Source of the DNA: Delphinapterus leucas
Taxonomy: Eukaryota; Chordata; Mammalia; Artiodactyla; Monodontidae
Assembly (NCBI RefSeq): GCF_002288925.2
Contig: NW_022097996.1
Location: forward strand, 9,618,451-9,682,450
Direction of reading: 5' to 3'
DNA: 64,000 nt
Shown: positions 57,601-64,000 of the stretch, piece after piece
How the letters are laid out: each line of letters begins with the position of its first letter
How positions within the stretch are numbered: the first letter of the stretch is position 1
The notes under the pieces: generated by a model
What the model saw: the letters and a program-made list of their open reading frames with translations, nothing else
The model's database searches: none
Told to the model about the DNA's origin: nothing
Position numbers and translations under genes: made by a program

Positions 57601-58392
57601 AGCTTTTTGGTCGTCCCCTAGCCATCCAGGGCCCCATCAGTGCTCTGTTCCCATGTATTCCTCAGAGCATGGGATCATCGATCCAGTTGAGTGAGGCATC
57701 TTTTAGATTCCCTCAGCTGTGATTCTGTGGTGATCCAGCTTGTGATCTGCAGAGCCTGTCCTCTGGCAGGTCCTTGAGTTAGAGTTTTAGGATTAGGCCT
57801 TCGAGTCTTCTTCCATGTGGAATTTTGTTAATTCCTAAAATGTATGTGAAGAAAACTTATTTTACCAGTTTAAAATGTCCATTTAATATTGTCACTAAAA
57901 AAAATCCTACCCCCACCTCTGCTACCACCAAAATCAGGTACTTCATGCTCATTTAACTGTTTGTCCTTTTGCGTTTTTAATTACCTAAATAAATAAAGGC
58001 AGAGGTCTTAAGAGTGTGAGTTAAACCATAGGCTTATATATTTCATTGTTTAGAGACAAGAAGCACACCAGGCTTATGAATTAAATCATTTACATTCAGA
58101 ATTTTTAACGTGAAAATTCAACGCAAAGGCTAGGTTTTTGTTCAACTTTATGTAAAATGGTGCCCACGTTTATGTGCAGCAGAGAGAGGAAAGACGACTG
58201 GGGAGGGCAGGCAGGCAAGCCCGCTTCTCTTGGCTACAGTGTTAAGAGTGCCATGTTTTTCTGATTCCTTTTTGAGTGTTCATCGCTTTCTTTGTTTAAA
58301 CTCAGGCTTCTCATGGAAGAGTTGGTGAACTTCATTGAACGCGTGCCCAAGGCTCAGTCTGCCTCCTTGTGGAAGAACAAGGATATTCAGCG
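9612..58392 (+). CDS. INTS9: INTS9, Integrator complex subunit 9 (5' part, six exons, continues past the window)
   Basis: INTS9 is a nuclear subunit of Integrator, which associates with RNA polymerase II and cleaves nascent snRNA 3' ends and other short transcripts. It pairs with INTS11, the endonuclease, and is the paralogue of CPSF100. Six exons at 9612-9620, 41050-41177, 48630-48690, 52406-52468, 56189-56328 and 58306-58392 join in frame to 488 nt (162 codons plus 2 nt). The product starts [20 protein letters not shown] and matches the N-terminus of vertebrate INTS9 as I remember it. It covers the beginning of the metallo-beta-lactamase domain. Where active family members have HxHxDH, residues 103-108 read N-Y-H-C-M-M, so the metal site is degenerate; this is normal for INTS9. 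Every intron has GT-AG borders. The human protein has about 658 residues, so roughly three quarters, including the beta-CASP and INTS11-binding C-terminal parts, lie downstream. No frameshift or stop was seen. Confidence 0.97.
10336..10375. repeat. AT-rich tandem and partly inverted repeat
   Basis: Three ACTAGT palindromes occur inside repeated TTTAACTAGTTTAACTA units, so the tract can be read as both a direct and an inverted repeat. Confidence 0.8.
11760..12455 (+). mobile_element. L2 fragment with SINE insertion
   Basis: A C/T-rich L2 3' region (TCCAATCCATTCTCTACCCG, TTAGGGTAAAGTCTTAACAA) ends in an L2-type terminus with AGTTGAATAAATAA. The SINE at 12002-12175 splits it. Confidence 0.7.
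12002..12175 (-). mobile_element. tRNA-derived SINE, short GTGGGATCTAGTTCCC variant
   Basis: Antisense copy: T-rich tail with TTAATTAATTAA, then GGCTGCACCAGGTCTTAGTTG, B-box complement and GTGCCACCGGGGAAG. It is inserted in an L2 fragment. CTCTCTTTT occurs on both sides as a probable target-site copy. Confidence 0.88.
12560..12790 (+). mobile_element. MIR-family fragment
   Basis: Contains ACTGTGTGCCAGGCGTTGTG, TTCCCATTTTATAGAATAAA and CCCAGCATCTGAACCCAAGA. Confidence 0.8.
13786..14009 (+). mobile_element. CHR-type SINE, short form
   Basis: Head GGGGCTTCCCTGGTGGCGCA, body with GCTGAGCCTGCGTGTACGGA, end GCGTACCACAAAA and about 20 A. Target-site copies GAATGACA lie at 13778-13785 and 14013-14020. 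The long pure A-tail suggests a fairly recent insertion. Confidence 0.95.
16700..18790 (-). mobile_element. Antisense L1 segments (ORF2 and 3' part), split by a SINE
   Basis: The minus strand at 17071-17460 translates to an L1 ORF2-like stretch ([32 protein letters not shown]). At 18182-18430 it gives a C-terminal ORF2-like stretch ([20 protein letters not shown]). Several stops and rearranged order show that these are dead copies, probably of more than one element. Confidence 0.85.
17911..18114 (-). mobile_element. CHR-type SINE, short form, inside an L1 fragment
   Basis: Antisense copy bounded by perfect 10-bp target-site copies GTGCATTACA at 17901-17910 and 18115-18124. The host sequence on both sides is antisense L1. 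Confidence 0.96.
18790..20480 (-). mobile_element. Probable further old L1-derived sequence
   Basis: AT-rich stretch with phrases such as GCCAAAATGCCCCCATC and TTGCCAGCAGCATATCCCAA that resemble antisense L1 3' regions. Boundaries and subfamily cannot be fixed by eye. Confidence 0.45.
25009..25271 (+). mobile_element. tRNA-derived SINE with an expanded GA-rich tail
   Basis: The short tRNA-like head (ACTTCCCTGGCGGTCCAGTGG to about 25112) is followed by about 160 bases of purine-only GGAAGG/GAGA repeat. Target-site copies AATCTAGTC at 25000-25008 and 25272-25280 enclose both, so the microsatellite grew from the tail of the element. Confidence 0.93.
25115..25271 (+). repeat. GA/GGAA-rich polypurine microsatellite
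   Basis: Almost pure purine tract made of GGGA, GGAA, GAGAGA and GAAAGA units. It lies within the target-site copies of the SINE head before it. Confidence 0.92.
25989..26548 (-). pseudogene. Possible processed retrocopy of an unidentified 3' UTR, split by a SINE
   Basis: An 18-bp direct repeat, GTTGTAAGAATTCTTTTT, at 25971-25988 and 26549-26566 encloses about 560 bases that interrupt antisense L1 sequence. On the minus strand the insert ends with AATAAA, about 20 further bases and a short A-rich end, as a reverse-transcribed mRNA 3' end would. About 350 bases of it are a later SINE (26170-26520). The remaining roughly 200 bases match nothing I recognise, and no coding sequence is seen. Confidence 0.55.
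26170..26520 (-). mobile_element. CHR-type SINE, long form, nested in the retrocopy
   Basis: Antisense copy with TTTATTTATTTATTTTTGGC at its tail side and CGCTGCGCCACAAGGGAAG at its head. AATTTATTTGT occurs at 26159-26169 and 26521-26531 as the target-site copy. It is the youngest layer of a three-layer nest. Confidence 0.94.
26973..27202 (+). mobile_element. tRNA-derived SINE with GTCCAGTGG head
   Basis: Head GGGACTTCCCTGGTGGTCCA, B-box GGTTCAATCCC, a body of CCACAACTAAAGATCCC units and an (AAAT)n/TTAATTAA tail. It is followed after 10 bases by another SINE in the same orientation. Confidence 0.9.
27213..27498 (+). mobile_element. CHR-type SINE, long form
   Basis: Head GGGACTTCCCAGGCAGCGCA, B-box GGGTTCGAGCCC, long body with CCACAACTGCTGAAGCCTGT, end CAGCCAAAAATAAATTAATT and A-run. 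It is in direct tandem with the preceding SINE. Confidence 0.92.
28870..29965 (-). mobile_element. Antisense L1 3' segment
   Basis: Phrases such as GCCAAATTATCCTCCAGAAT, CTTTCCCAGCACCATATGTT and ATTACATTATAGTAAGTTGT match the usual antisense L1 3' pattern. A SINE sits inside at 29236-29366. Confidence 0.7.
29236..29366 (-). mobile_element. tRNA-derived SINE, short GTCCAGCGG variant
   Basis: Antisense copy ending GGACCGCCAGGGAAGTCC. Near-identical flanks ATTCTGTTG and ATTTCTGTTG mark the target site. It interrupts antisense L1 sequence. Confidence 0.9.
29985..30278 (-). mobile_element. CHR-type SINE, intermediate form
   Basis: Antisense copy with 10-bp target-site copies TCATATGATT at 29975-29984 and 30279-30288. 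It combines the long-form tail (TATTTATTTTTGGCTGTG, CTAGTTGCGGCAAGC) with the short-form middle (GGGCCTCTCACTGTCGTGGC). Confidence 0.95.
30740..32000 (-). mobile_element. Antisense L1 segments (3' UTR-type and ORF2-type)
   Basis: Two starts of the GAGATATAATTAACATACAG kind (30765 and 31145) are followed by antisense ORF2-like sequence near 31540-31960. No frame is open. Confidence 0.7.
32670..32890 (+). mobile_element. MIR-family fragment
   Basis: Contains TGGGTTCAAGTCCTGGCACA, CCTCTGTAAAATGGGAATAT and AGAGTGCCTGACATTTAATA. Confidence 0.82.
34707..34920 (+). mobile_element. CHR-type SINE, short form
   Basis: Head GGGCTTCCCTGGTGGCTCAG, end GCGTACCG followed by more than 20 A. The target-site copy ACTTCTCTTTC lies on both sides. 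It is inserted in a plus-strand L1 segment. Confidence 0.95.
35263..35464 (+). mobile_element. CHR-type SINE, short form (little diverged)
   Basis: Copy with GGCGCAGTGGTTGAGAGTCC, GGTTCGTGCCCC and GCGTACCGCAAAA intact. Target-site copies AGAAGACT lie at 35255-35262 and 35465-35472. Confidence 0.95.
36785..37071 (+). mobile_element. CHR-type SINE, intermediate form
   Basis: The short-form middle, GTGAGAGGCCTGCGTACCAC, runs on into the long-form end GATGAAGAGTGGCCCC and CAACACAGCC. Target-site copies GAAAGCAACA lie at 36775-36784 and 37072-37081. Confidence 0.95.
37080..38590 (+). mobile_element. L1 tail fragments around a MIR copy
   Basis: L1-like 3' tails lie at 37080-37190 (GAAATTTTCCATAATAAAAC) and about 38100-38590 (ATTTCTAATTGCAAAATTAA), with a MIR near 37715-37945 between them. 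Old and diverged. Confidence 0.55.
37715..37945 (+). mobile_element. MIR-family fragment
   Basis: Contains CATACTGTGTGTCAGGTTCT, TAGTCCTCACAACTTTAGGA and AACCAAGATTTGAGCCTAGG. Confidence 0.8.
39766..39875 (+). mobile_element. tRNA-derived SINE, short head-only copy
   Basis: Head GGGACTTCCCTGGCAGTCCA, B-box GAGTTCGATCTC and end GTGCGGCCAAAAAA; about 110 bases. The flanks are only roughly alike, so the target-site copy is uncertain. Confidence 0.88.
41050..41177 (+). CDS. INTS9: INTS9 coding exon 2
   Basis: The exon follows the acceptor TTTTTCAG (ending 41049) and ends before the donor GTATGT at 41178. It has 128 nt and encodes residues 4-45 plus two bases of codon 46, beginning [17 protein letters not shown] and running through the segment [19 protein letters not shown]. 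This is the first beta-strand region of the metallo-beta-lactamase fold. The out phase is 2. Confidence 0.97.
41998..42187 (+). mobile_element. CHR-type SINE, short form with small deletion
   Basis: Perfect 15-bp target-site copies AAAAATCAACGATTG at 41983-41997 and 42188-42202. The usual CCACAACAGTGAGAGG segment before the end is shortened (GGGAGGGGCCGCCCGCTACCG). Confidence 0.96.
42940..43215 (+). mobile_element. L2 3' end
   Basis: Ends with GTATTCCCAGTGCCTAAAAG, GGCATGCAGTAGCTG and TAAATATTTGTCATAGGAAT, the L2 terminal pattern. Confidence 0.75.
43699..43995 (+). mobile_element. CHR-type SINE, long form
   Basis: Head GGGACTTCCCTGGTGGCGCA, long body with CCACAACTACTGAAGCC, tail CAGCCAAAAATAAATAAATT. 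Flanks ATAAATGTTCAG and ATAAATGCTCAG differ at one base. Confidence 0.95.
44505..45130 (-). mobile_element. Antisense L1 3'-UTR-type segment
   Basis: Contains CATTCTCTTACATAACCACA, GATCCAATCCAGATCACACA and GTTTCCTCATAATTAGGTTG, a pattern typical of old L1M 3' regions read antisense. Confidence 0.65.
45213..45525 (-). mobile_element. CHR-type SINE, long form
   Basis: Antisense copy with tail TTTATTTATTTATTATTTTT and head end CACCAGGGAAGTCCC. Target-site copies TCCATTGCT lie at 45204-45212 and 45526-45534. It interrupts an L2 fragment. Confidence 0.95.
46731..46911 (-). mobile_element. tRNA-derived SINE, GTGGTCCAGCGG-type, with 20-bp target duplication
   Basis: Antisense copy with GCTACACCAGGTCTTAGTTG and GGACCACCAGGGAAGTCCC. 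The host sequence ATAAGCAGTGTACCATTTCT is present perfectly at 46711-46730 and 46912-46931. Confidence 0.96.
48630..48690 (+). CDS. INTS9: INTS9 coding exon 3
   Basis: Acceptor TTTTGCAG ends at 48629 and the donor GTAATG starts at 48691. The 61 nt complete Ser46 and encode [20 protein letters not shown], returning the frame to phase 0. Confidence 0.96.
49025..49232 (-). mobile_element. tRNA-derived SINE with an unusual tail segment
   Basis: Antisense copy whose head half (GGCATGCGGGATCCCAGCTC, GGACCACGAGGGAAGTCCC) is ordinary. The tail half, GATGTGGACCATCCCCAAAG through GTTACAATACTGCC, differs from the other copies here. CTAGCTC flanks both ends. Confidence 0.88.
50630..50852 (+). mobile_element. 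CHR-type SINE, short form
   Basis: Perfect 15-bp target-site copies AAGAATGGTTTTCAG at 50615-50629 and 50853-50867. The end GCGTACTGCAGAG leads into an A/G-rich tail. Confidence 0.96.
52406..52468 (+). CDS. INTS9: INTS9 coding exon 4
   Basis: Acceptor TCTTTTAG ends at 52405 and the donor GTAAGG starts at 52469. The 63 nt encode 21 residues, [20 protein letters not shown] plus Glu87, in phase 0 on both sides. The exon is a multiple of three, so skipping it would keep the frame. Confidence 0.96.
52469..56188 (+). other. INTS9: INTS9 intron 4 (3.7 kb)
   Basis: Apart from a short Tigger-type DNA transposon at 52770-52911 and a TA-rich tract near 54465-54485, no repeat or gene is evident in it. 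It carries no SINE. Confidence 0.93.
52770..52911 (+). mobile_element. Short Tigger-type DNA transposon (MER44-like)
   Basis: Starts TA-CAGTCATCCCTCGGTATCTG, contains GATTGGTTCCAGGAGCCCC and CAAAATCCACGGATACTCAA, and ends GAAGGCCGACTG, which forms an imperfect inverted repeat with the start. It is a non-autonomous TcMar-Tigger relic with no coding sequence. Confidence 0.85.
56189..56328 (+). CDS. INTS9: INTS9 coding exon 5, carrying the degenerate metal-site motif
   Basis: Acceptor CTTTTCAG ends at 56188 and the donor GTGAGA starts at 56329. The 140 nt encode residues 88-133 plus two bases of Arg134. The segment [20 protein letters not shown] aligns with the THxHxDHxGALPYF-type motif of INTS11 and CPSF73. 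The Asp and the last His are replaced by Met, so the catalytic zinc ligands are missing. The next segment, [14 protein letters not shown], is also INTS9-like. From memory, human INTS9 has Thr where residue 129 here is Ser. Confidence 0.97.
56329..58305 (+). other. INTS9: INTS9 intron 5 (2.0 kb)
   Basis: The shortest complete intron in the window, free of recognisable SINE or L1 sequence. Nothing else is seen. Confidence 0.92.
58306..58392 (+). CDS. INTS9: INTS9 coding exon 6 (last exon inside the window)
   Basis: Acceptor AAACTCAG ends at 58305 and the donor GTAAGC starts at 58393. The 87 nt complete Arg134, encode residues 135-162 ([20 protein letters not shown], then LWKNKDIQ) and leave CG as the first two bases of codon 163. 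The next expected residues (LLPSPLKDAVE as I recall them) were not found before 64000, so the rest of the gene is downstream. Confidence 0.96.
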
Positions 58393-58604
58393 GTAAGCAG
58401 CAGGCCGTCTACCCACCATGGCAGTAGAGCTGGGGGCTTTGCAGAACAGTCTCAAATGTTACCGTATTTTCTGCTCAAACGTTTATGCTGTTAGAATTAA
58501 GATTCCCCTTTCGCTGTGTTATGGAAGGGTTGTGTTTGATTCAACCGTTGTATTTGAGAGGCAGCCGTACCATATGCAAGGTAGTATGCTAGGTCTGGGA
58601 GGTG

Positions 58605-58804
58605 TTTTTTTTTGCAGTACTCGGGCCTCTCACTGTTGTGGCCTCTCCCGTTGTGGAGCACAGGCTCCGGACGCGCAGGCTCAGTGGCCATGGCTCACGG
58701 GCCCAGCCGCTCCGCAGCATGTGGGATCTTCCCGGACCGGGGCACGAACCCGTGTCCCCTGCATCGGCAGGCGGACTCTCAACCACTGCGCCACCAGGGA
58801 AGCC
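58605..58804 (-). mobile_element. CHR-type SINE, short form
   Basis: Antisense copy about 210 bp after INTS9 exon 6, from TTTTTTTTTGCAGTACTCGG to CACCAGGGAAGCC. CTGGGAG occurs at 58595-58601 and 58805-58811. Confidence 0.94.
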
Positions 58805-59924
58805 CTGGGAGTTTTTAAAAATAAGTACAACAGTTGGCTGTCTCTATGAGGTGCTGAGGGGTTAATGGGAAATCGGACAATTAAACAGCTAAATTACCAT
58901 CTTGGGTGGCATGTGTTATAAGAGATGCCTGGTCACAATGCTGTAGGCACTCAGAAAATGAAGAACTTTCTCTGCTTAGGGAACTGAGGAGGACATTCCT
59001 TAGGAGATGACAATTAAGGTGGGTCTCAGAGGAAGGAAAGGACTTTTCCTGATAGAAAGGGTCGTAAAGTGGGGTCCAGGCACAGCACCGTAGGATATAG
59101 TATATTAGGGAACAGTGAGAAGTTCAGGGTGGGTTAGAATTAGCTGAGTAAAGAGGTGAAAGGCAAAACCAGACAGGGACATTGGAGCAAGATAATGAAG
59201 CGTCTGCTGTGTCAAGATGGAACTTTTTATTATTGAGAGCGGGAAGCCCATCAGGGGAGGTTGACAAGGCGGTGAATGACGTGATCGCGTATTTTTTTAG
59301 GGGAAGTAACCCTGGAAGCATAAGAGAGGATGGATGGGGGTGCAGAGATGGGGGCGGGAAGCCCAGCGGCAGGGCTGATTCACAAACCCAGGCAAGAGAA
59401 CACAGGCCTGGGCTAAGACTGTAGGTGATGAGGTGAAGTAAGTAGAAATGCAGTAGGGGAGGCGGGAGGCAGCTTGATTCTACTTCCACTCTCATATTTG
59501 ATCGGCAGCAGAGGACACGAGTCAGCCCTAACATACTGCAGTTGGTCCAGCCCTGCCAACTGCTGCCCTCACCTCCCGGCACCGCAGCCCCAGCCATCCA
59601 GGCCTGGCGTCCAGAGTCTGGAGTAAAAGCCCGTCTGTGACTTCTTAGGTCACGTGCGTTCCTTACACTCCTACCCAAGCCCACTCTTCTCCAGCTACCT
59701 CGCCACTGGGTTCTCTTTCCCTCTAGGTCCGTGATTTGTTTGCCATCTACTTAACTAAACTTTAGAATGTCTTGGCTTTTGTGACATTCTTTCTACAAGG
59801 ATATGAATATGTAGCTAGGAGAATATGCTGTGGTTTTTATACTGTAACTGTCTCAGAGTTTGAGCACGTGAGTCTCCTCCTTTATGCATTCCTTTTTGTA
59901 CGTGTTATTTATTTTATTTAACTT

Positions 59925-60150
59925 ATGTAGCACTTGTTATGTGCCAGACACTCTTCTCAGTGCTTTATTTAATTCACTTAGTTCTTTAACGTTATCATTT
60001 TACAGAAGAGAAAACAGTCACAGAGAGGTTAAGTAAGTTATTCAAGGTCAGCCAACTAGTGGGCAGTAGGATTTGGATTCAAACCCAGGCAGCTGGGCTA
60101 GTCTGGTTCCAGAGTCCGGGCCCTTAACGCCTGTGCTGGGCTGCTTCTCA
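59925..60150 (+). mobile_element. MIR-family fragment
   Basis: Contains CTTGTTATGTGCCAGACACT, CACAGAGAGGTTAAGTAAGT and GGATTTGGATTCAAACCCAG. A well-kept copy. Confidence 0.85.
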
Positions 60151-60961
60151 GCCACATACAGGCTTCTCACGGGCATGTGAGCCCCCTCTCATGTGAGGGG
60201 AGAAGTAACATAACTGTGCACATTTTCTCCTGTGTTTTATGGATCTTCTTGTTTCTCTGTTTCCTTGACTGGGGATATGGTGTCTGTCTGGCTTCTCATT
60301 AGGAAACGCCTTCTGGACACGCACTTGTCTGAGTCTTCTCTGTACACATGGATGGCTTCCTTGATCTGTCCACCCACCCACTTGGTACAGGTCCCCTCCT
60401 GTCCTCGTTGTGCGTGCTTATTCTCAGCTCCCTTCCTCCTGCCCACTGCATGCCTCCTTCCCCTTTTCTCCCTCTCCCACGTGCCCACTGGCCCACATTC
60501 AACTCACTTCTCTCCATCTCCCTCCTTAGAAACCTGAGGACTTTGTTTTCTTTCCCTGTGGAACACGTACATCTTGGCTTCCCTCACTTCCTCCTTTTAA
60601 ATTTATACCCTTAAATATTCTGCCACAAATAATTTTGGCACACCAGAAATGATGTTCAAAGGTCACTGTTTCCTGAATCCCAAACCCTGAGCTAAGTCTT
60701 AAGGAAGTCCAAGTCCTTATCTTGCCTTTTTTTTCCTGTGACCTTGGGCAGAGTCCTTGGCAGTTTTCTTTGCTTCCCATTCTTTGTAAAATACAAGATA
60801 ACTGGCTCACCAGAAAAAGGGCCATCATATATTAGGGAAAAAGGTGAGTTGAACTTGAAGGAGCAGAGGACTAGGGAGGGGGCCAGAAAGTTATTTCCTA
60901 AGGTGCTTAGGAAATCGCCCTTTTTTAACAAAGGTGCTAGTTGAAATAAAACCTTGAATTT

Positions 60962-61173
60962 GGGGCTTCCCTGGTGGCGCGGTGTTTGGGAGTCCGCCTG
61001 CCAATGCAGGGGACGCGGGTTCGTGCCCCGGTCCGGGAAGATCCCACATGCCGCGGAGCGGCTGGGCCCGTGAGCCATGGCCGCTGAGCCTGCGCGTCCG
61101 GAGCCTGTGCCCCGCAACGGGAGAGACCACAACAGTGAGAGGCCCGCGTACCGCAAAAAAAAAACCCAAAAAA
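60962..61173 (+). mobile_element. CHR-type SINE, short form
   Basis: Head GGGCTTCCCTGGTGGCGCGG, end GCGTACCGCAAAA. Target-site copies ACCTTGAATTT lie at 60951-60961 and 61174-61184. Confidence 0.95.
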
Positions 61174-62924
61174 ACCTTGAATTTGCTGTCTCGCCACCAG
61201 GTGGGCAAAAATCAGAAGTTGTTGAGAGCTAACTTGGTAGAGAAGAAGTTGGGCCAGTCGGAGACTGTATTTCATTACTTCATGCATCCTGACCATAGTT
61301 CTGATCCTGGTCAAGCATTTTGTTTTGGCTTTTGAGTGTGAGATGAGCCATAGTTACTGACAGACAAAGAGAAGAGTCAAATTATTGGAACGATTGTGCT
61401 GAGGTGTTAGACAAACCAAGAAAGCTGTGTCCTGTTTTTCTCTTGGAGAAACTCAGCATAAATATTAGAAGTGGTAGGAAAATTTGAGGAGCTATTTTTT
61501 AATTGACATCAGATAAGAGAATTCTTTTGAAATATTCACCTAGAATTTAATCTTGGGCCAGAATACTAAAAGTGCTGCATTTGAACATTTATGCTGAAGG
61601 ATTTACACCACTTTAAAAGTCCCCTCCGTCATGAGCTAGTTGATATCAAGTGTCCCAAGATGCTGTGACATACTGTATTGAGAAGCACTGGGGTTTTTTG
61701 TTTGTGTTTTTGTTTGTTTGTTTTTGCCGTCTAGTACAGTGACTAAGTGATGTGGGCTTTGTCTTCTATTTATTTATTTATTTATTTTTTAATTCCTGCA
61801 CTCTCCTTGTCCAGTTCCTATAAAATAGGGGTCACAAACTCAGATGCCTCCAGGGGTGAGGAAGGGGTTTATAGGTAAGTACAGGAGTGAGGTGGGCTGC
61901 CAGGAATTGTGGACCAGTGACCACACCTCTCTAAAAGGGCAGCTGACACACGGCTTCAGCAGACTTTTGGCGGTATGGGAAAGTGAGCGCATCACTGCCA
62001 AATCTTCCCTTTTACTTTTTTTTTTTTTAAAAAGAAGCTCTAAATCTGGATGTTTTAAATGTGATTTTTTTTTTCATCTTTAAAAAATGTTGGCTCTCAC
62101 ATTAAAGTAAAATTCTGTATGATCCAAGCAAAACACCTCCATGAGTTGGATTTGAGCCCCCAGGTTTTGACTTATACTTAAACGTTTACAGGCAGTCTCT
62201 TGGTTAAATGTCAAGAATTAATGCATCTTAGTAGCTTAAGAATAAGACCAACTAAAAAAAAAAAGAATTAAAATCCTTCAGATTCATTGGTTTCTGACAA
62301 ACTCCTTTAAATCACAGGAAGTTAGTTTGAATTAGCATTTGATTTAGTATTAGTATGTTTACCAAAAAAAAAAAACCCATTACTCTTGCTTTTTGGCAGC
62401 TGCCTCACTCCCTGTCTCAGTCGACACTGCTCCCTGAGATTTATTAAGAAGTTAGCCATCCTTCTTCCTCATTTTGACGTTGTAGCTTATACTTCTTGAA
62501 AAAGAGATTTTTGAAGGGTAGGAAAAGGAGAATCCCTTACAAATTTTCGAGCCTCTGACATTCCCATACGCACTTCAAAATTTAGGTTTTTAATGGGAAA
62601 ATTTAAAGCACAATATTCCACTGAAGAAACTTACCCAGTCTCTAGTATTTTTAATATAAGGGCAGCATTTTTTGTATAAGACTAGAAATTTACAATTATA
62701 ATTAAGAATAAATCATTACAGGGTATTGTCATAATCCTCTGACAAGCATTAAGGAGTTAGGCATTAATATGTTCCTGGCTGAAGTGTTATGGCAGTTTTC
62801 AGTACTCAGAGCTTAAAATGTGGGTTTATATCTTTCAGAAGACATAAAATTTTTTTAAAAAGCATATTGTACTTGAAGTTCCTCTGCTCTGACACTCCTT
62901 GGGTATTTATAGAGGAATTTATCA

Positions 62925-63175
62925 GGTCTAACTATGTAGTAGGAAGAAAATTAAAGCTACGGGCTTGGAGGTCAAATAGACTGGTGTTTGAGTTCCTTCC
63001 AGATCTGCTTCTTAGCTGCAGAAGTTTATTTCTTCTAGGTTCTGTTTCCTCGTTTATAAAATAGAAATAATATTAGCAACTTCACAAGGTTGTTGTCAGG
63101 ACTAAATGAGAAATACAAGTAAAGTCCTTAAAACAGTGCCAGGCACACAATAGGTGCTCAGTAAACACCAACAAC
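62925..63175 (+). mobile_element. MIR-family fragment
   Basis: Contains CAAGGTTGTTGTCAGGACTA, AGTGCCAGGCACACAATAGG and TTTCCTCGTTTATAAAATAG. Confidence 0.8.
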
Positions 63176-64000
63176 CTTTCTCCCTTTAATGATACACTTG
63201 GTTCACATAACCCCCTTTCAGTAACCAGCACATGTCTGCCTTCCACAGCCTTATTTATCTTTCAGTGCTACCTTTCCTGATGAGAGCAAAGTAGTATAGT
63301 AGAAGGAAGATTGTTTTCCTAATCCCACTGTTGCCTCTAGTTAGCAGTGTCATTCAGATTCTGGGACTCAGTCTTCTTTTCTGTAAAATAGCGGAATTGA
63401 CTTAAACTATCTCTAAGTTCGCTTACGTTATAGTTTTTAAAGATGCCCTTAAGCAGGTGCTCAGAGAGTGGCAGTACTTTGATGGAGTCGTCACAGCTTT
63501 GCAGTTCTTCAGCTTTGCACTTCCAGAAACTTAATCATTTCATTTCACTCAGAGTTGATTAGCCTCTGAAGACTGGTTTGGGCTAACTAAACTCCCAGGA
63601 TACTGACTGAGAAACAAAAATCCCATTTAATTACTTTATCCTGAGATATCTGTGTAGCTCCAGAACTAGGGTGGTTCATCTGTCTAGGACTCTCTGTTCT
63701 GGGCAGCAAGTCCACTTAAAGAGATCAAATTATAGGTAAGAGGTTTTTGATGAGCATAAAATTAAAGCAGAGATGGTTTAGCCCCTCTCAAGAATTGTTT
63801 CTATCATGCTTCGGTAGCCTGAGCAATTGCCATTGTATTTTTGAGAGAGAAATTGATCTAAAACAAAAAAACAGGGATTATAATCTGGTTTCAGTTTAGT
63901 ATTGAGAAGTGCTTGATCTTCAGGCTTTACTTTTGGTAAATTCCATAAAGATCACTCTGCTAACCCATCTCCACCCCACCCCACTCACATGTATAGTAAG

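Larger units (their letters stand above)
58393..64000 (+). other. INTS9: INTS9 intron 6 (start only)
   Basis: It holds SINEs at 58605-58804 (minus) and 60962-61173 (plus) and MIR fragments near 59925-60150 and 62925-63175. The next INTS9 exon is not reached. The intervals 58870-59900, 60160-60950 and 61190-62920 show no supported feature. Confidence 0.85.

Noticed and set aside
59124..59684. 186-codon minus-strand open frame in INTS9 intron 6
   Set aside because: No recognisable domain or family resemblance, and no adjacent promoter. Treated as chance.
1..64000. CRISPR arrays, operons, prophage or other prokaryotic systems
   Set aside because: No spaced short repeats, dense coding or ribosome-binding sites. 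Split exons, SINEs and LINEs show vertebrate nuclear DNA.
1..64000. tRNA, snRNA, snoRNA or microRNA genes
   Set aside because: All tRNA-like A/B boxes seen belong to SINE heads. No U-RNA, Y RNA or hairpin precursor could be recognised by eye.

Overview
The window is nuclear DNA from a mammal, and the interspersed repeats point to a cetacean (whale or dolphin). I count 22 tRNA-derived SINEs of the CHR (Cetacea-Hippopotamus-Ruminantia) kind. Eight of them belong to a short form ending in GCGTACCGCAAAA, which I associate with whales and dolphins. No Alu or B1 elements are seen. Old LINE-1, LINE-2 and MIR fragments fill much of the rest. There is no bacterial, viral or organellar content.

The one gene that can be proved from sequence is INTS9 (Integrator complex subunit 9, RC-74) on the + strand. 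Six coding exons were found: 9612-9620, 41050-41177, 48630-48690, 52406-52468, 56189-56328 and 58306-58392. All have AG/GT splice borders and compatible phases. Joined, they encode the first 162 residues plus two bases of the next codon; the human protein is about 658 residues, so the rest lies beyond 64000. The visible part is the start of the metallo-beta-lactamase domain, and its metal-binding motif is degenerate, as expected of this non-catalytic partner of INTS11.

Upstream of INTS9, about 7.9-9.6 kb is a CpG island that looks like a bidirectional promoter. In human 8p21.1 the head-to-head neighbour of INTS9 is HMBOX1. A strong minus-strand splice donor at 8805-8810 and a YY1-like site near 9075-9088 fit a non-coding first exon of HMBOX1 here, with 1-8810 as its first intron. 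No HMBOX1 coding exon was recognised. Between the two presumed start sites lie six good copies and one half copy of the ZNF143/Staf motif (ACTACAnnTCCCAnnATGC-like). This is the most notable regulatory structure in the window.

Layout: 1-8810, minus-strand HMBOX1 intron with few SINEs; 7.9-9.6 kb, shared promoter; 9.6-41.0 kb, INTS9 intron 1, rich in L1 and SINEs and holding a nested insertion at 25971-26566; 41.2-58.3 kb, five shorter exons with introns of 2-7.5 kb; 58.4-64.0 kb, part of intron 6. I found no evidence for an undescribed gene system. The findings concern promoter architecture, upstream reading frames, nested retrotransposition and a series of SINE forms that may show how the short cetacean form arose.
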